From contig JABSRB010000026.1 in NCBI GenBank assembly GCA_013215375.1, positions 1 through 64,000 on the forward strand: a DNA stretch of 64,000 bases, given 5' to 3'. Positions 46,262-55,808 of the stretch are shown here, piece by piece; position 1 is the first letter of the stretch, and each line of letters opens with the position of its first letter. The translations under genes were made by a program, and so were the position numbers. Source of the stretch: Oceanospirillaceae bacterium. Its GTDB lineage: Bacteria > Pseudomonadota > Gammaproteobacteria > Pseudomonadales > Balneatricaceae. The notes below the pieces were generated by a model that was not told the DNA's origin, did not search any database, and saw only the letters and a list, made by a program, of their open reading frames with translations.

Positions 46262-47697
46262 CCACTCTGTTTCGTTCACCAGTACTGGCGTCGTGGTTTG
46301 CTGCAGGTGTTACATTATTTAATTCCATTATCGCCATACCAATAGTTATTTCAATATTGTCAGTCGAGGAAATTAATGTTTGGTTTTTGTTTTTTAGTGT
46401 TGTTGCATTGGCTCAAGGTGTTCAGTTTGGGTTCAATGGCACTTTTGTAAGATTTATTGCGTACTCTAACTCAGGGGTTCGAATTTCTGAATTCGCGAGC
46501 ATTAAAGACCTTAAAAAGATCAGTACGGAGTCGTTTTTAAATATTGGCGAGTTTTCTACAATAATAGGACTCACTAAATATGTTTATGGCGTGCTTTCAA
46601 TTATATTTTTTATATTAATATTACTACTAGGAAATGTTGGATTATCGTCACCAATTGGATTGCTAGAAAATCCAAGTGAAGGTTGGGTTGCGTGGTTTAT
46701 AGTGGTCTTTGTAGCCACGATGGTTATATATTTGGGTCACTATCGCATTTTCCTTGAGGGTACGAACCATGTCGTTACTGTTCAGCGTGTACTAGCAATT
46801 GTAAATCTGGTTGGGTTAGGGGCTATATTGAGTGTTTTGATACTAAAGCCGACCTTAGTAGCAATTGTACTCGTCTATCAGGTAGTGGCTTTAATTTCTG
46901 CTCTCGTAATAGCCTTTATAGCCAAGAGGAAAATGTCTTCTACAACAGGCCTTGTTTCTAGTGTGGCGTTTGACCAAAACTTATTTAGTATAATATGGGA
47001 AAGTGTGTGGAAAAGCGGAATTACAGTATTAATTGCCTCATCTGTAAAGCACGCCTCTGCAATACTGGTAGCTCAGTGGTTCCCGGTCGGCGAATCAGCT
47101 AGTTATCAATTTACTAAAAGGCTATTTGATGTAATTGAAAATTTTGTTCAAATCACCTTTCAAGCTAAATTACCACTATTAGCTAGTTTAAGGGGCAAAG
47201 GTGATTTTATGAATTTATTACCTGCTTTGGCTGAAATACAAAGAATATCATTTAGTGTTTTTTTAATTGGATATTTGACGTTACTTTTAATCGGGGATCC
47301 CATCCTTTCTCTTATTGGTAGTAATGTAGAGGTGGGTGGATATACACTTTTAGTGCTATTTTCATTCTCTACTTTTTTTAGTCGCTGGAGTGGCATTATG
47401 TTGGCGATTTCGAACCAGTCAAATAATGTGATAGAACATAAAAGTGCTATTATTGTCGCATCTATATTTTTTCCATTGATATATTTATTTTATGAGGATT
47501 TTGGTGTGGAAATCGTTCCGTTTTGTACGCTTTTGGCTCTTTTGTTCGCCATGCCTATCGTTATTAAACAAGCTTATTCAACTATACATACAAATTTTTT
47601 TACTTACGAATTAACTGTGACTATTCCTTTTCTATTGGCATTGTTATTAATAAATGTAAGTTTCTACTTTTTAGTAGGCATTCAATTACCAAAATAG
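46225..47697 (+). CDS. wzx: O-antigen flippase (Wzx-type polysaccharide transporter)
   Basis: This 490-residue membrane protein has about 12-14 hydrophobic helices across its full length, as in Wzx flippases that move undecaprenyl-linked O-units to the periplasm. The GTG at 46225 follows GGAAGGGG; a later ATG at 46258 is possible. No other flippase or ABC exporter for O-antigen is visible, so this is the best candidate. Sequence identity in this family is low, so the call rests on topology and context. Confidence 0.82.
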   Translation: MSTLLEESYQMVATLFRSPVLASWFAAGVTLFNSIIAIPIVISILSVEEINVWFLFFSVVALAQGVQFGFNGTFVRFIAYSNSGVRISEFASIKDLKKISTESFLNIGEFSTIIGLTKYVYGVLSIIFFILILLLGNVGLSSPIGLLENPSEGWVAWFIVVFVATMVIYLGHYRIFLEGTNHVVTVQRVLAIVNLVGLGAILSVLILKPTLVAIVLVYQVVALISALVIAFIAKRKMSSTTGLVSSVAFDQNLFSIIWESVWKSGITVLIASSVKHASAILVAQWFPVGESASYQFTKRLFDVIENFVQITFQAKLPLLASLRGKGDFMNLLPALAEIQRISFSVFLIGYLTLLLIGDPILSLIGSNVEVGGYTLLVLFSFSTFFSRWSGIMLAISNQSNNVIEHKSAIIVASIFFPLIYLFYEDFGVEIVPFCTLLALLFAMPIVIKQAYSTIHTNFFTYELTVTIPFLLALLLINVSFYFLVGIQLPK

Positions 47698-47719
47698 GTT
47701 CAAATAGTTAAGGTGAACA

Positions 47720-48356
47720 CCTGGCTAACATTTGCCAAAGTTAACTCTTCAGATACGAGCAAGCATTTAAAGAAAAGGGATTTTTCACATTAGTGCTATC
47801 AGGCAGTTATACACCAGTCTTGGTATATATAAAATGGCAGGTAGTTATTTGGATAAAATTAATTGGATACTCGTAGCTTTCTTTTGTACCGATGAACGAT
47901 GGGTATCTAAAGATTATGATGTCAATAATTATAATTCGGCGCGAAAAATTTATTAAGTAATGATGATTAAGAAAGTTCTAACGAATTTGATACTGACTTA
48001 AGTCTTGATGACTGTCTGATTGCTTTCAGGGCTAAGTATAAGAAATTTGAAAAGTATGTTAGATAATTCTTCCGAGTTTTTTGGTTTTGTATTGCCTGGT
48101 ATGGTTGATGAAGGTCATGTTGCCTCGATATTTTAAAGAGGAAGCCGTCAATACTGATATATTTTCTTATACGGGTTATTCAATCAAAGGCTATAATAGA
48201 GTCAGCCTCGCGGTAAATGCATATAATTCTGCACTATTTGTTACCTTGTTGGTTTCTAATTCTAATAAATTAAATTTACTGAATAATGCCAAAGAATTAC
48301 CTGTAGAATTAATTCGCGTTGATTGTCTGTTTATTATGGATTCGCCAATTGTTTAA
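47720..48356 (+). pseudogene. 6-phosphogluconolactonase/sugar-phosphate isomerase-like pseudogene
   Basis: Pieces of a Pgl/DevB-like protein are spread over several frames: FFTLVLSG then YTPVLVY, then AGSYLDKINW and FFCTDERWVSKDYDVNNYNSARK, then FGFVLPGMVDEGHVASIF, and finally VSLAVNAYNSALFVTLLVSN with a hydrophobic end LLVSNSNKLNLL. The DERW and GHVASIF motifs are diagnostic of the family. At least three frame changes and several stops separate them. The 5' end is approximate. It is the first member of a decayed cassette running to 51551. Confidence 0.72.
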
Positions 48357-48383
48357 GTTATTCAACACCTCAGAGAGATATGC

Positions 48384-49136
48384 ATGTTAAAGGCTATTAT
48401 TTATAAAAGTATAAGGGAACAAGGAAGTGTAGAGGATGGTTTTCCCACTCCTGACTCTTTAATCGAAGCATATAAAATCCAAAAGGAAAATTTTCGTGAT
48501 ATTAAAGGTTGGAAATTAGGGGGGACCACAAGTTTTACTAGGAAATTATTTAATACAGATAAAGTCTATTATGGAGGAGTGGGTGGAAGCTATATTTATA
48601 AGGCTAGTGATGTGGTAAAAGTTCCTAGTTTTATCAAAGAACCTTCGGGTGAAGCTGAAGTGGCTTTTAGATTGACTGATAAGGTTAAAGAACTATCGAC
48701 ATTGAACATCAAAGCAATAGATATGGCTGAATTAATTCATGCGGTTATACCATCGATTGAATTTCCGTGGTCTGCTTTTCCTCTCCCTGCTTGCGGGCTA
48801 AAAGTATTAATAGCTGATAGTTGTGCTGCGGGCTTTGTGGTATTTGGCGAGGAGATTAATTGGACGAAGGAATTGGAGGAGGTATTGAATGGTAAGGTCA
48901 CTATTTTTACTAGTAATCGACTTCTTGCATCCGGTAGTGTTGATAATATCATAGGTGGTCCTGTTGATGCCCTTCGTTCTTTTCTTTTTTTAGCTAAAGA
49001 ACATAAAATAAAATTTGCCGGAGGTGAGATAGTTGCTACTGGTGGCTGCACTTCATGTATCCCTATTCCTGTGGGCGAGAAAATATCTGTTAAGTTTGAA
49101 AATTTAAACTCTTTCGAATTTAAACTGGAATTTTAA
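48384..49136 (+). CDS. 2-keto-4-pentenoate hydratase/fumarylacetoacetate hydrolase-like protein
   Basis: This 250-residue protein resembles MhpD-type hydratases: GWKLGGTTSFTR near residue 41, the metal-binding region EPSGEAEVAFRL near 91, HAVIPSIEFPWSAF, and GGPVDALRSFLF plus TGGCTSCIPI near the end. AGAGAG precedes the ATG. Such enzymes act on 2-keto acids, and finding one in an O-antigen locus suggests a keto-acid sugar branch. It appears intact although both flanking genes are broken. Its stop lies in a 32-bp tandem repeat. Confidence 0.82.
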   Translation: MLKAIIYKSIREQGSVEDGFPTPDSLIEAYKIQKENFRDIKGWKLGGTTSFTRKLFNTDKVYYGGVGGSYIYKASDVVKVPSFIKEPSGEAEVAFRLTDKVKELSTLNIKAIDMAELIHAVIPSIEFPWSAFPLPACGLKVLIADSCAAGFVVFGEEINWTKELEEVLNGKVTIFTSNRLLASGSVDNIIGGPVDALRSFLFLAKEHKIKFAGGEIVATGGCTSCIPIPVGEKISVKFENLNSFEFKLEF

Positions 49137-49192
49137 AGTGAGCCTTATGTTACCTTCTGCAATTTTAAAGTGAGCCTTATGTTACCTTCTGC
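49129..49192. repeat. Perfect 32-bp tandem duplication
   Basis: Bases 49129-49160 and 49161-49192 are identical, and the first six bases of a third copy follow. The first unit includes the stop codon of the hydratase gene; the second lies just before the IMPase-like pseudogene. Complete identity indicates a recent duplication. Confidence 0.95.
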
Positions 49193-49203
49193 AATTTTTG
49201 TAA

Positions 49204-49964
49204 ATGGACTCATTCATAAAGTTTTTACAGTATTTGATGACAAGAAAACAGTATGGGATCATCGAAAAATCCAAGTTCGATTATGTTACGGATGTGGATA
49301 AATCTTTAGAGCAAGCAATTGCTCAATTCATACTGGAGCAATACCCAGGTCATAAAGTTATCGGTGAAGAAAGTATTCAATAAATAACAAGCCTACTGGG
49401 CCTACTTGGGTTTTAGACCCATTAGACGGGACGTCCATTTTTTTATTAGGAATACCTCTCTATGCATGTATAATTGCATTTGTTAATGATTCAAAAGTAC
49501 AGTTCGGCTTAGTTCTAGATCTTCTCAACCGAGAGATATTTACTGCTAGACCTGCACTTGGTGCCTTTTTAGGCGATGAATTATTGGATACGAATAGCAA
49601 TAATTCTGACTTTATTGGCGTTAGCTCTGGTTTCCTAGAAAAGGTAGCAATAGAACAGCCTCATTTGATTGTGCAATTAAGGGATGTTGGTAAATTCCGT
49701 TTACTGGGATCACAAGCTTTACATCTATGCTATGTAGCTTCAGGTAGAATGAAAGCGTGTGTAAACTTAGAATCAAAGATTTGGGATGACATCGCAGGCG
49801 CTTTAATATTACAAGAGGCGAACGGTACATATTCTACTATTACTGTTTTTTACCCAGACAGAGTTAACTCTGTTGACCCATCACAGAGCTTATTTAGTTT
49901 AGGTAAAGCTGAAAAAAAGGCTAAGTTAGATAAAATAATAAGACGACAAAATATTGAGGAATGA
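49204..49964 (+). pseudogene. Inositol monophosphatase family phosphatase, frameshifted
   Basis: From the ATG at 49204 the frame gives MDSFIKFLQYLMTRKQYGII and reaches VIGEESIQ before TAA at 49381. The family sequence resumes in another frame as NNKPTGPTWVLDPLDGT and continues to the stop at 49964. The total is one base short of 254 codons, so a single-base loss near 49375-49384 explains the break. The metal motifs GEES and DPLDGT fall on opposite sides of the break, and the later part has WDDIAG. Otherwise well preserved, so the lesion is recent or a sequencing error. Confidence 0.82.
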
Positions 49965-49967
49965 AAT

Positions 49968-50633
49968 ATGTCAAAGGTCATTGCGATGATCCCTGCTCGC
50001 ATGGGTAGTCAGCGTCTAATTAAGAAAAATCTCAGAGAGCTTGAAGGGGTACCATTGATAACCAGAGCTATTAGGAAATGTAAAGAAGCCGGTTGTTTTG
50101 ATGAAATCTGGGTCAATTCTGAAGATGAGGTATTTGGTAAAATTGCTGCGGAAGAAGATGTCTATTTTCATAAAAGACCAATGTTTTTAGGCGATAATAA
50201 CGCAACAAGTGAAGAATTTGTTAAAGAATTTTTGGAATGTCATGAGTGTACATATATACTGCAGGTTCACTCGATTGCTCCATTACTAAGCACTTCTGAA
50301 GTTAAACAGTTCACTCTTTCTTTTATTAATTCAGGATGTGATGTTTTTCTTTCTTGTATTGAGGACCAAATAGAGGTGGCTTTCAATAATAAGCCAGTCA
50401 ATTTCAGCTTTGCTGAAAAAACAAATTCACAAGACTTGAGTCCCATGCAGCGAATTACTTGGGGTATTACCGGGTGGAAAAAAGAAAAATATCTAGAAAC
50501 TCGAAAAAATAATGACTGTGCAACGTATGCTGGAAAGGTCGGTTTTTTTCCTGTAAATCCAATGTCTGGACATGTAATTAAGACCCAGATTGATCTCGAC
50601 ATTGCCACAGCTTATCTGAAAATAGTATGTTAA
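49968..50633 (+). CDS. CMP-sugar synthetase-like cytidylyltransferase (NeuA/KdsB superfamily)
   Basis: This 221-residue enzyme begins MSKVIAMIPARMGSQRLIKKN, the CTP-binding loop of acylneuraminate cytidylyltransferases, and has VNSEDEVFGKIA and a C-terminal IDLDIATAY segment. It would activate a 2-keto sugar acid as its CMP derivative. No NeuB or KdsA-type synthase is in the window, so the sugar is not obvious. GAGGAATGAAAT precedes the ATG. It is intact between two pseudogenes. Confidence 0.88.
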   Translation: MSKVIAMIPARMGSQRLIKKNLRELEGVPLITRAIRKCKEAGCFDEIWVNSEDEVFGKIAAEEDVYFHKRPMFLGDNNATSEEFVKEFLECHECTYILQVHSIAPLLSTSEVKQFTLSFINSGCDVFLSCIEDQIEVAFNNKPVNFSFAEKTNSQDLSPMQRITWGITGWKKEKYLETRKNNDCATYAGKVGFFPVNPMSGHVIKTQIDLDIATAYLKIVC

Positions 50634-50659
50634 ACATGAAAGCAATAGTTTGAAATATT

Positions 50660-51551
50660 ATGATGCTAAAAGATCAAAATCGCTTTAGCAATGAGTTAAT
50701 GGAAAAAGGTATTGAGGCTATTTTCCCAAAGGTGGACGAATACTTAACAGAAAGTGAGGCTATTAAATTGGTCAGTGATATAGATGGCTGGCTTGCCGGT
50801 GATGATCAAATAACTAAATCAGTACTACTTAAGGCAAGCCCCAAAGCTTAAGGTTATAGCAAAATGGTTTACAGGAACAGATTCAATTGATAAGGTAGCA
50901 GCAAGCGACCTTGGTATACCAGTATTAAATTATTCTGGCGCATTTAGAGATGCCGTTTCTGAAGTAGCCATTGCATACATTCTTGATTTAGCGAGATCTA
51001 TAACAAAGACATATCGTGAGGTTAGGCTTGGAGGTTGGCCTAAGAAAATGGATCAGGCCTTGTAGGTAGAACTGTGGGGATGGGGCTATTGGGAAAGGCA
51101 TCATCGAGCGAGTCGTCGCTTTTAGGATTAATTTGATAGTTAACGACCCCAATTTTACTCATGATGATGAGTTTTCAGAAATTACGAATTAAAATTTTGA
51201 TTACGTAGTTTCTAACTCTGACAGCTTATGTTTAGCCTGTAGCTTAAATGATGACAATGTCCATTTAATTAATTCAGACGTGTTTAATAATATGAAAGCT
51301 ACTAGTTGTATTATGAATGTCGCCAAGGTCCTTTAATTGATGAAGAATCATTGATATCATCATTAAATAATGGAAAAATATTTGGTGCTGGATTTGATGT
51401 ATTAAAAGTTGAGCCTCTTCCTAGTACGTCCAAACTCTTAGGCTTCGATAATGTAATTCTAGGCTCGGATAATGCCAATCATTTGGCTGCTGCGACAGAA
51501 TATGAACATAAAAATACGATTAAAAATCTATTTGAAGCTCTATGTGTCTAG
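50660..51551 (+). pseudogene. D-isomer-specific 2-hydroxyacid dehydrogenase, heavily decayed
   Basis: The reading begins MMLKDQNRFSNELMEKGIEA and goes through WLAGDDQITKSVLLKASPK, then shifts frame into LKVIAKWFTGTDSIDKVAASDLGIPV and VSEVAIAYILDLARSITK. The Rossmann motif survives as GMGLLGKGIIERV in yet another frame, and the C-terminus reads IFGAGFDVLKVEPLPSTSKLL. Several frameshifts and stops make it nonfunctional. It is related in family to the intact dehydrogenase at 38041. Confidence 0.82.
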
Positions 51552-51622
51552 ATAGCTTTAGCTAACTACTTTTTTTATTTTTTATAGTAGTAAAAACTTA
51601 TTATAATTAAGGTCCGTCAGAT

Positions 51623-52477
51623 ATGTTAAGTAGAACAAATGAAATTAAAAAAATGCTAGGGAAATCAAAATCCCATCAAGAAAAAATTGAAATATTACGG
51701 AATTCTTATAAAGGTGAAGTTTGTTATATTTTGACTGCTGGCCCTTCAATAAATGATTATAGTGCTAATTATTTGCAAGAAAAATTAAAAGATGAATTGG
51801 TAATAGCAGTTAAACAGACTTATGATTTATTACCAGGCTTAGTTGATTTTCATTTGCTAAACCAATTTAATTATCAAAAAACTGAGTACGCTGTTTCAAA
51901 ACCCATAATCATGAAAGTCGGACTTGATGGGGCAAAACTAAAAACGCCAGGTCTATTGCCTGACTTAGAGTTTTTAATAGACATGACTAAAACAAGTAGG
52001 GAAGACAGCTTGTCTGGCTCAATGGACTTTTCGAATTGGTTGCTAGATCGTGGTGATAACTATAGGCCATTTGGACCAGGTATTATGCACGAGATAGGTT
52101 TGTTTTTACCAGTACTGTTAGGTGCAAAGAAAATCATAGTAATTGGCTGGGACCTTGGCAGTGCTAAAACTAATGGAATTTCAAGATACTATGAAAAAGA
52201 TGGTATTGGGAAGAGTATTCAACAAGTTGTGATGGATCATTCGCCGGCTTTGTATAATAAAGTATTAGTAAGGTTTTTAAATATTTATCGCCAGATAATG
52301 TTCAGATTTGATGACAGCATTATATTAAATAATCCAGGTATAACAGTAAATGAAGCTGGTTTTATTTCAAAATCAACAGGTCCACTATATGATTGGTTAA
52401 AATTTCGAGGTATTGAATTCGAAATAGTATCAAATAACAGCATGATTGATAAATCTGTGCCTAGAGTAAGTTTATAA
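51623..52477 (+). CDS. MptE-like/DUF115-related protein, candidate glycosyltransferase
   Basis: This 284-residue protein has a nucleotide-binding-like loop CYILTAGPSINDYS near residue 35 and a second conserved block GPGIMHEIGLFLPVLLGAKKIIVIGWDLGS near 150. These resemble the MptE-like/DUF115 fold and also the layout of some bacterial sialyltransferases. Next to a CMP-sugar synthetase it may transfer the CMP-activated sugar, but this is inference. AAGG precedes the ATG. It looks intact. Confidence 0.6.
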   Translation: MLSRTNEIKKMLGKSKSHQEKIEILRNSYKGEVCYILTAGPSINDYSANYLQEKLKDELVIAVKQTYDLLPGLVDFHLLNQFNYQKTEYAVSKPIIMKVGLDGAKLKTPGLLPDLEFLIDMTKTSREDSLSGSMDFSNWLLDRGDNYRPFGPGIMHEIGLFLPVLLGAKKIIVIGWDLGSAKTNGISRYYEKDGIGKSIQQVVMDHSPALYNKVLVRFLNIYRQIMFRFDDSIILNNPGITVNEAGFISKSTGPLYDWLKFRGIEFEIVSNNSMIDKSVPRVSL

Positions 52478-52806
52478 AATCGATAATTTGATTAAGTTCA
52501 ATATGTAAATACATATATTCAACAAATATTAGTGTGTCAAACTGAATGCTTGGAATATATAGATCTATTATTCTTTCTAGAATTTAATATATTTGAAATA
52601 AATGATCTTGCTGATGCTTACCGCCAGTAACATATGGCTATTTTTAGGTATGTCCCGGAACTAGTAGTTTTTATTACTATTTAAATCGATTTTATATTAC
52701 TGCGATAGTAGTGACCCAAAAACAATTTTACTCAAGTGGTGTAATGTTTGTTCCGTTCTTTGTTGTATCTCCTTAAATTTTAATAATATAGCTTGTAGGA
52801 ACTAAT
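52478..52806. other. AT-rich non-coding spacer before wzy
   Basis: I see no ORF with a ribosome binding site, no hairpin terminator and no recognisable gene remnant in these 329 bases, apart from the AGGA leader of the next gene. Given the pseudogenes upstream it could be the eroded end of another gene. Confidence 0.5.
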
Positions 52807-53904
52807 GTGGTATCTAGCAACAACCTAATATTGGCACTTCTATCTTTTTCTTTGCTTACACCTACAACTTTCGGCATATTCGGAAGTTATGCAATAATAT
52901 TGATGCTTTTATCGTTTATCTTTGTTTTTATGTTAAAAGGAGGGAGAGCGCATAAAAATTATTACTTGCTTCAGGGTATAGTATTTATATGTCTTCTGAG
53001 TCTGTTTTCTCTGTCTTATATTAATGGTGGACACTTGGCTTTGGTGTTTGGAAAGGCTCTCCATACGTGGGTTTTGTTTTTATTTGTCTCTATCAAGTAC
53101 CCAATAAATATTAAATATAATAATGTAATTACGATCTTTCTTGTTTACTCAATAATTATTTTTGCAATAGTCTATTTCTATAAACCATATGGGGTAATGT
53201 TTAGGTTTACAGGTTATGCATTCGATCCTAACTATTTTGGGATGACATGTCTTGCTCTTTATATGTCATCGTATTTATTTGATAAATATAAAGGGTTACT
53301 AGTTTTAAAGTCATTGATGATTATTGCTATTTTTCTTACTGCCTCTGCGACAGTTATCTCTTTGTTGGTTTTGTTTCATTTAATAGTAGTGCTAAGGATT
53401 CGGCTTAATAGTATTGGTGTATTACTTGTTATAATTGGATCCCTTATTGTATACTCAATATTTATTTATAGCATTGGTTCGCTTTTAGAAGATTTGAATG
53501 TTGATGGTTCTTTGTATTGGCGATACAAACTAGCTTCTTTAGAGCAAAGGCTGGATGTTCAAATTAGATGTTTTGAAATATTTTTCTCTAATGTTAATTA
53601 TTTTTTATATGGAGTTGGTAGTGGTCGTACAAATGAATTTTTAGGGAAGGCGCTGCATAATGGTTTTTTGCAAATGGTATTTGCCCATGGAGTAGGTTTT
53701 TTATTGGTTGTTGTGATTTATATTGTTCGTATTTATAGCAGTCTTCAAAGAAAAGCTTTGTTTCTTCGAGATAAAAGGGTTGTTTTTGCAGGTTTCATTG
53801 TTTTTATAGTATCCAATTATGCGCTTGATACATTTTTAACTGGTTCATTTATTATCTTCATTTTAATTGTTAAAATGTATCAGCACGTAGAGCTTAAAAA
53901 TTAA
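52807..53904 (+). CDS. wzy: O-antigen polymerase (Wzy-like)
   Basis: This 365-residue membrane protein has ten or more hydrophobic helices and one larger hydrophilic loop with YGVGSGRTNEFLGKALHNGFLQ, as in the O-antigen ligase/polymerase superfamily, and FDPNYFGM near residue 140. In a locus with wzx and wzz it is the likely Wzy that polymerises O-units in the periplasm. The start is GTG with AGGA seven bases upstream; the overlapping ATG at 52805 is out of frame. Confidence 0.8.
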   Translation: MVSSNNLILALLSFSLLTPTTFGIFGSYAIILMLLSFIFVFMLKGGRAHKNYYLLQGIVFICLLSLFSLSYINGGHLALVFGKALHTWVLFLFVSIKYPINIKYNNVITIFLVYSIIIFAIVYFYKPYGVMFRFTGYAFDPNYFGMTCLALYMSSYLFDKYKGLLVLKSLMIIAIFLTASATVISLLVLFHLIVVLRIRLNSIGVLLVIIGSLIVYSIFIYSIGSLLEDLNVDGSLYWRYKLASLEQRLDVQIRCFEIFFSNVNYFLYGVGSGRTNEFLGKALHNGFLQMVFAHGVGFLLVVVIYIVRIYSSLQRKALFLRDKRVVFAGFIVFIVSNYALDTFLTGSFIIFILIVKMYQHVELKN

Positions 53905-53943
53905 AGCTATTATTGTCTGTGTAATGAATTGGAGTAGTACTGT

Positions 53944-54816
53944 ATGGTTACTATAAAACGAATATCATTTATTCTTCCAACCATAGGAAGGAAAGAAGAG
54001 TTAGTAGCATTCTTGGTTTCTTTGAAAGAGTCTACGGGAATACAAGGAATTGTACTTGAAGTTATTATTGTTGATCAGAATAGCCTTGAATTTGATTTAT
54101 ATTCAGCAGTGTCTCCTTTTAGTTGTTTCTTTGAACTTGTTTATATCCATAGTGTTATAAAAGGTTTATCTTATAATCGAAATGTTGGTTTGAAGGTTGC
54201 CACTGGTGATGTATTTTCTTTCCCCGATGATGATTGCCTTTACTTTGAAGATACCATATCTTCGATTGTACTGTTTTTTAAATCTAACTCGAAAAATGAT
54301 GTAGTATTGGGTAGAATATTTGATCGTGAAAATAGTTCAAATATAATTAAGTCATGGCCTTCAAAGGGCCGAAAAGTATCAGCTTTAAATGTTTATTTCC
54401 TAGCGTCCTCTATTACTATTTTCATGAGGCCAGTTTGCGCCATTGAGTTTGATGAAAATCTTGGTGCTGGTGCTAAATATGGTTCTTGTGAAGATCCTGA
54501 TTATCTTTACCGGATTATAGATGCTGGCTTTAATGTTTATTACACTCCGCAGATAGATGTATGGCACCCTGTGCCAGATATGACAGTTATTGAATTATCC
54601 AAGGTTCAAAGCTATGCAGCAGGTTTTGGATATTTTGTTAGAAAGCAAACAACTGTAGTTAAAGTAATATTATTTATACTATTAATTATAAAAAAGGTAG
54701 CGGAGAGTATTTTGTATAGGAAGAGATTTAGAAGAGGGTATTTCAAAGTATACTTTAAAGGGTTATTCATGGGTTTTATGTTTAATAAACCAGTAGATAC
54801 TGATGACAAAAAATAA
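53944..54816 (+). CDS. Glycosyltransferase family 2
   Basis: This 290-residue GT-A enzyme begins MVTIKRISFILPTIGRKEELVAFL, has LSYNRNVGLKVATGD and the metal-binding SFPDDDCLYF motif near residue 95, then SCEDPDYLYR and a hydrophobic C-terminal segment. Sugar specificity cannot be read. GGAG precedes the ATG. It overlaps the acyltransferase gene by 14 bases. Confidence 0.87.
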   Translation: MVTIKRISFILPTIGRKEELVAFLVSLKESTGIQGIVLEVIIVDQNSLEFDLYSAVSPFSCFFELVYIHSVIKGLSYNRNVGLKVATGDVFSFPDDDCLYFEDTISSIVLFFKSNSKNDVVLGRIFDRENSSNIIKSWPSKGRKVSALNVYFLASSITIFMRPVCAIEFDENLGAGAKYGSCEDPDYLYRIIDAGFNVYYTPQIDVWHPVPDMTVIELSKVQSYAAGFGYFVRKQTTVVKVILFILLIIKKVAESILYRKRFRRGYFKVYFKGLFMGFMFNKPVDTDDKK

Positions 54817-55804
54817 CTTTGATCTATTAAGACATGTTTTTGCATTTGTAGTTGTATGGCATCATTTTAATGTGTTAACTGGCTATCGTGTTTCTTTTAT
54901 TCCATTTGAAATTATTAATTCAGATGTGGCTGTTAAAGGCTTCTTTGTTATTAGTGGTTTACTTATTTGGATTAGTGCTATTAATACTAAGTATTGGCAA
55001 GCATTTTTTATAAAAAGAGCTTTTAGAATTTACCCTGCATTAATTTTTATACTTCTCATATCTTCATTAGTTTCTTTAATATATTTTGATGAACCCGTTG
55101 ATGATGTTTTGAGATATTTTTCTTGGAATTCAGTGTTTCTAAGTTTTAAGGGGAAGTGCATAAGCGATATGTTTGATACTAACGTTTTGTGTGCTGTAAA
55201 TGGTTCACTTTGGACTTTAAAATTAGAAGTAGCATATTATATGTTTATTGGTATTATAATGTTCTGCTTTAAAAAATGGGCTTATTCTTTAGTTGTGACT
55301 TTTACTATACTATCCTTTATACTCGAAAGCAGTTTGTTGTTAGCTCCAAAATCATATTCCTCTCTTGTTAGTATCGTAGAAAACCAAATACCTTTTAAAT
55401 TTTATTATTTCGGTTTAGGTGTGATTTTTTACAACTACCACGAACAAATTTCTTCTAGAACTCTCCTTTGGTTACTATTAATAAGCTTTCTAGGTTGGTA
55501 CATATTATCTGTCGAGTTTATTTTTTTACCGCTATTTGTCATATCGCTTGTGTTTTTATTAGCTTTCAGATTAAGGAGTGTTAATTTTTCAAAACACGGT
55601 GATCTCTCTTATGGGATGTACATATTCCATTTTCCAGTGATACAGTTTATGGTATCTGAAAAGCTTTTTTTGGGAGTGTGGTTTATAGATTTTATCCTAT
55701 CGATCGGAATTGTTTTGGCATTATCTAAATTATCTTGGTGTTTTATTGAAAGTGAATCGATTTTATGGGCAAGAAAACTTACCTCGAAAGTAGGTGTTAA
55801 ATAA
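54803..55804 (+). CDS. Acyltransferase family 3 membrane protein (O-antigen acetylase-like)
   Basis: This 333-residue OafA/YrhL-type protein has about ten membrane helices. The N-terminal NFDLLRHVFAFVVVWHHFNV carries the family arginine and the catalytic-type histidine pair, FFVISGLLIW follows, and YGMYIFHFPVIQF lies near the end. It probably adds an acetyl or similar group to the O-unit. It overlaps the preceding glycosyltransferase gene, and its stop lies just before the next start. Confidence 0.9.
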   Translation: MTKNNFDLLRHVFAFVVVWHHFNVLTGYRVSFIPFEIINSDVAVKGFFVISGLLIWISAINTKYWQAFFIKRAFRIYPALIFILLISSLVSLIYFDEPVDDVLRYFSWNSVFLSFKGKCISDMFDTNVLCAVNGSLWTLKLEVAYYMFIGIIMFCFKKWAYSLVVTFTILSFILESSLLLAPKSYSSLVSIVENQIPFKFYYFGLGVIFYNYHEQISSRTLLWLLLISFLGWYILSVEFIFLPLFVISLVFLLAFRLRSVNFSKHGDLSYGMYIFHFPVIQFMVSEKLFLGVWFIDFILSIGIVLALSKLSWCFIESESILWARKLTSKVGVK

Positions 55805-55808
55805 CATA

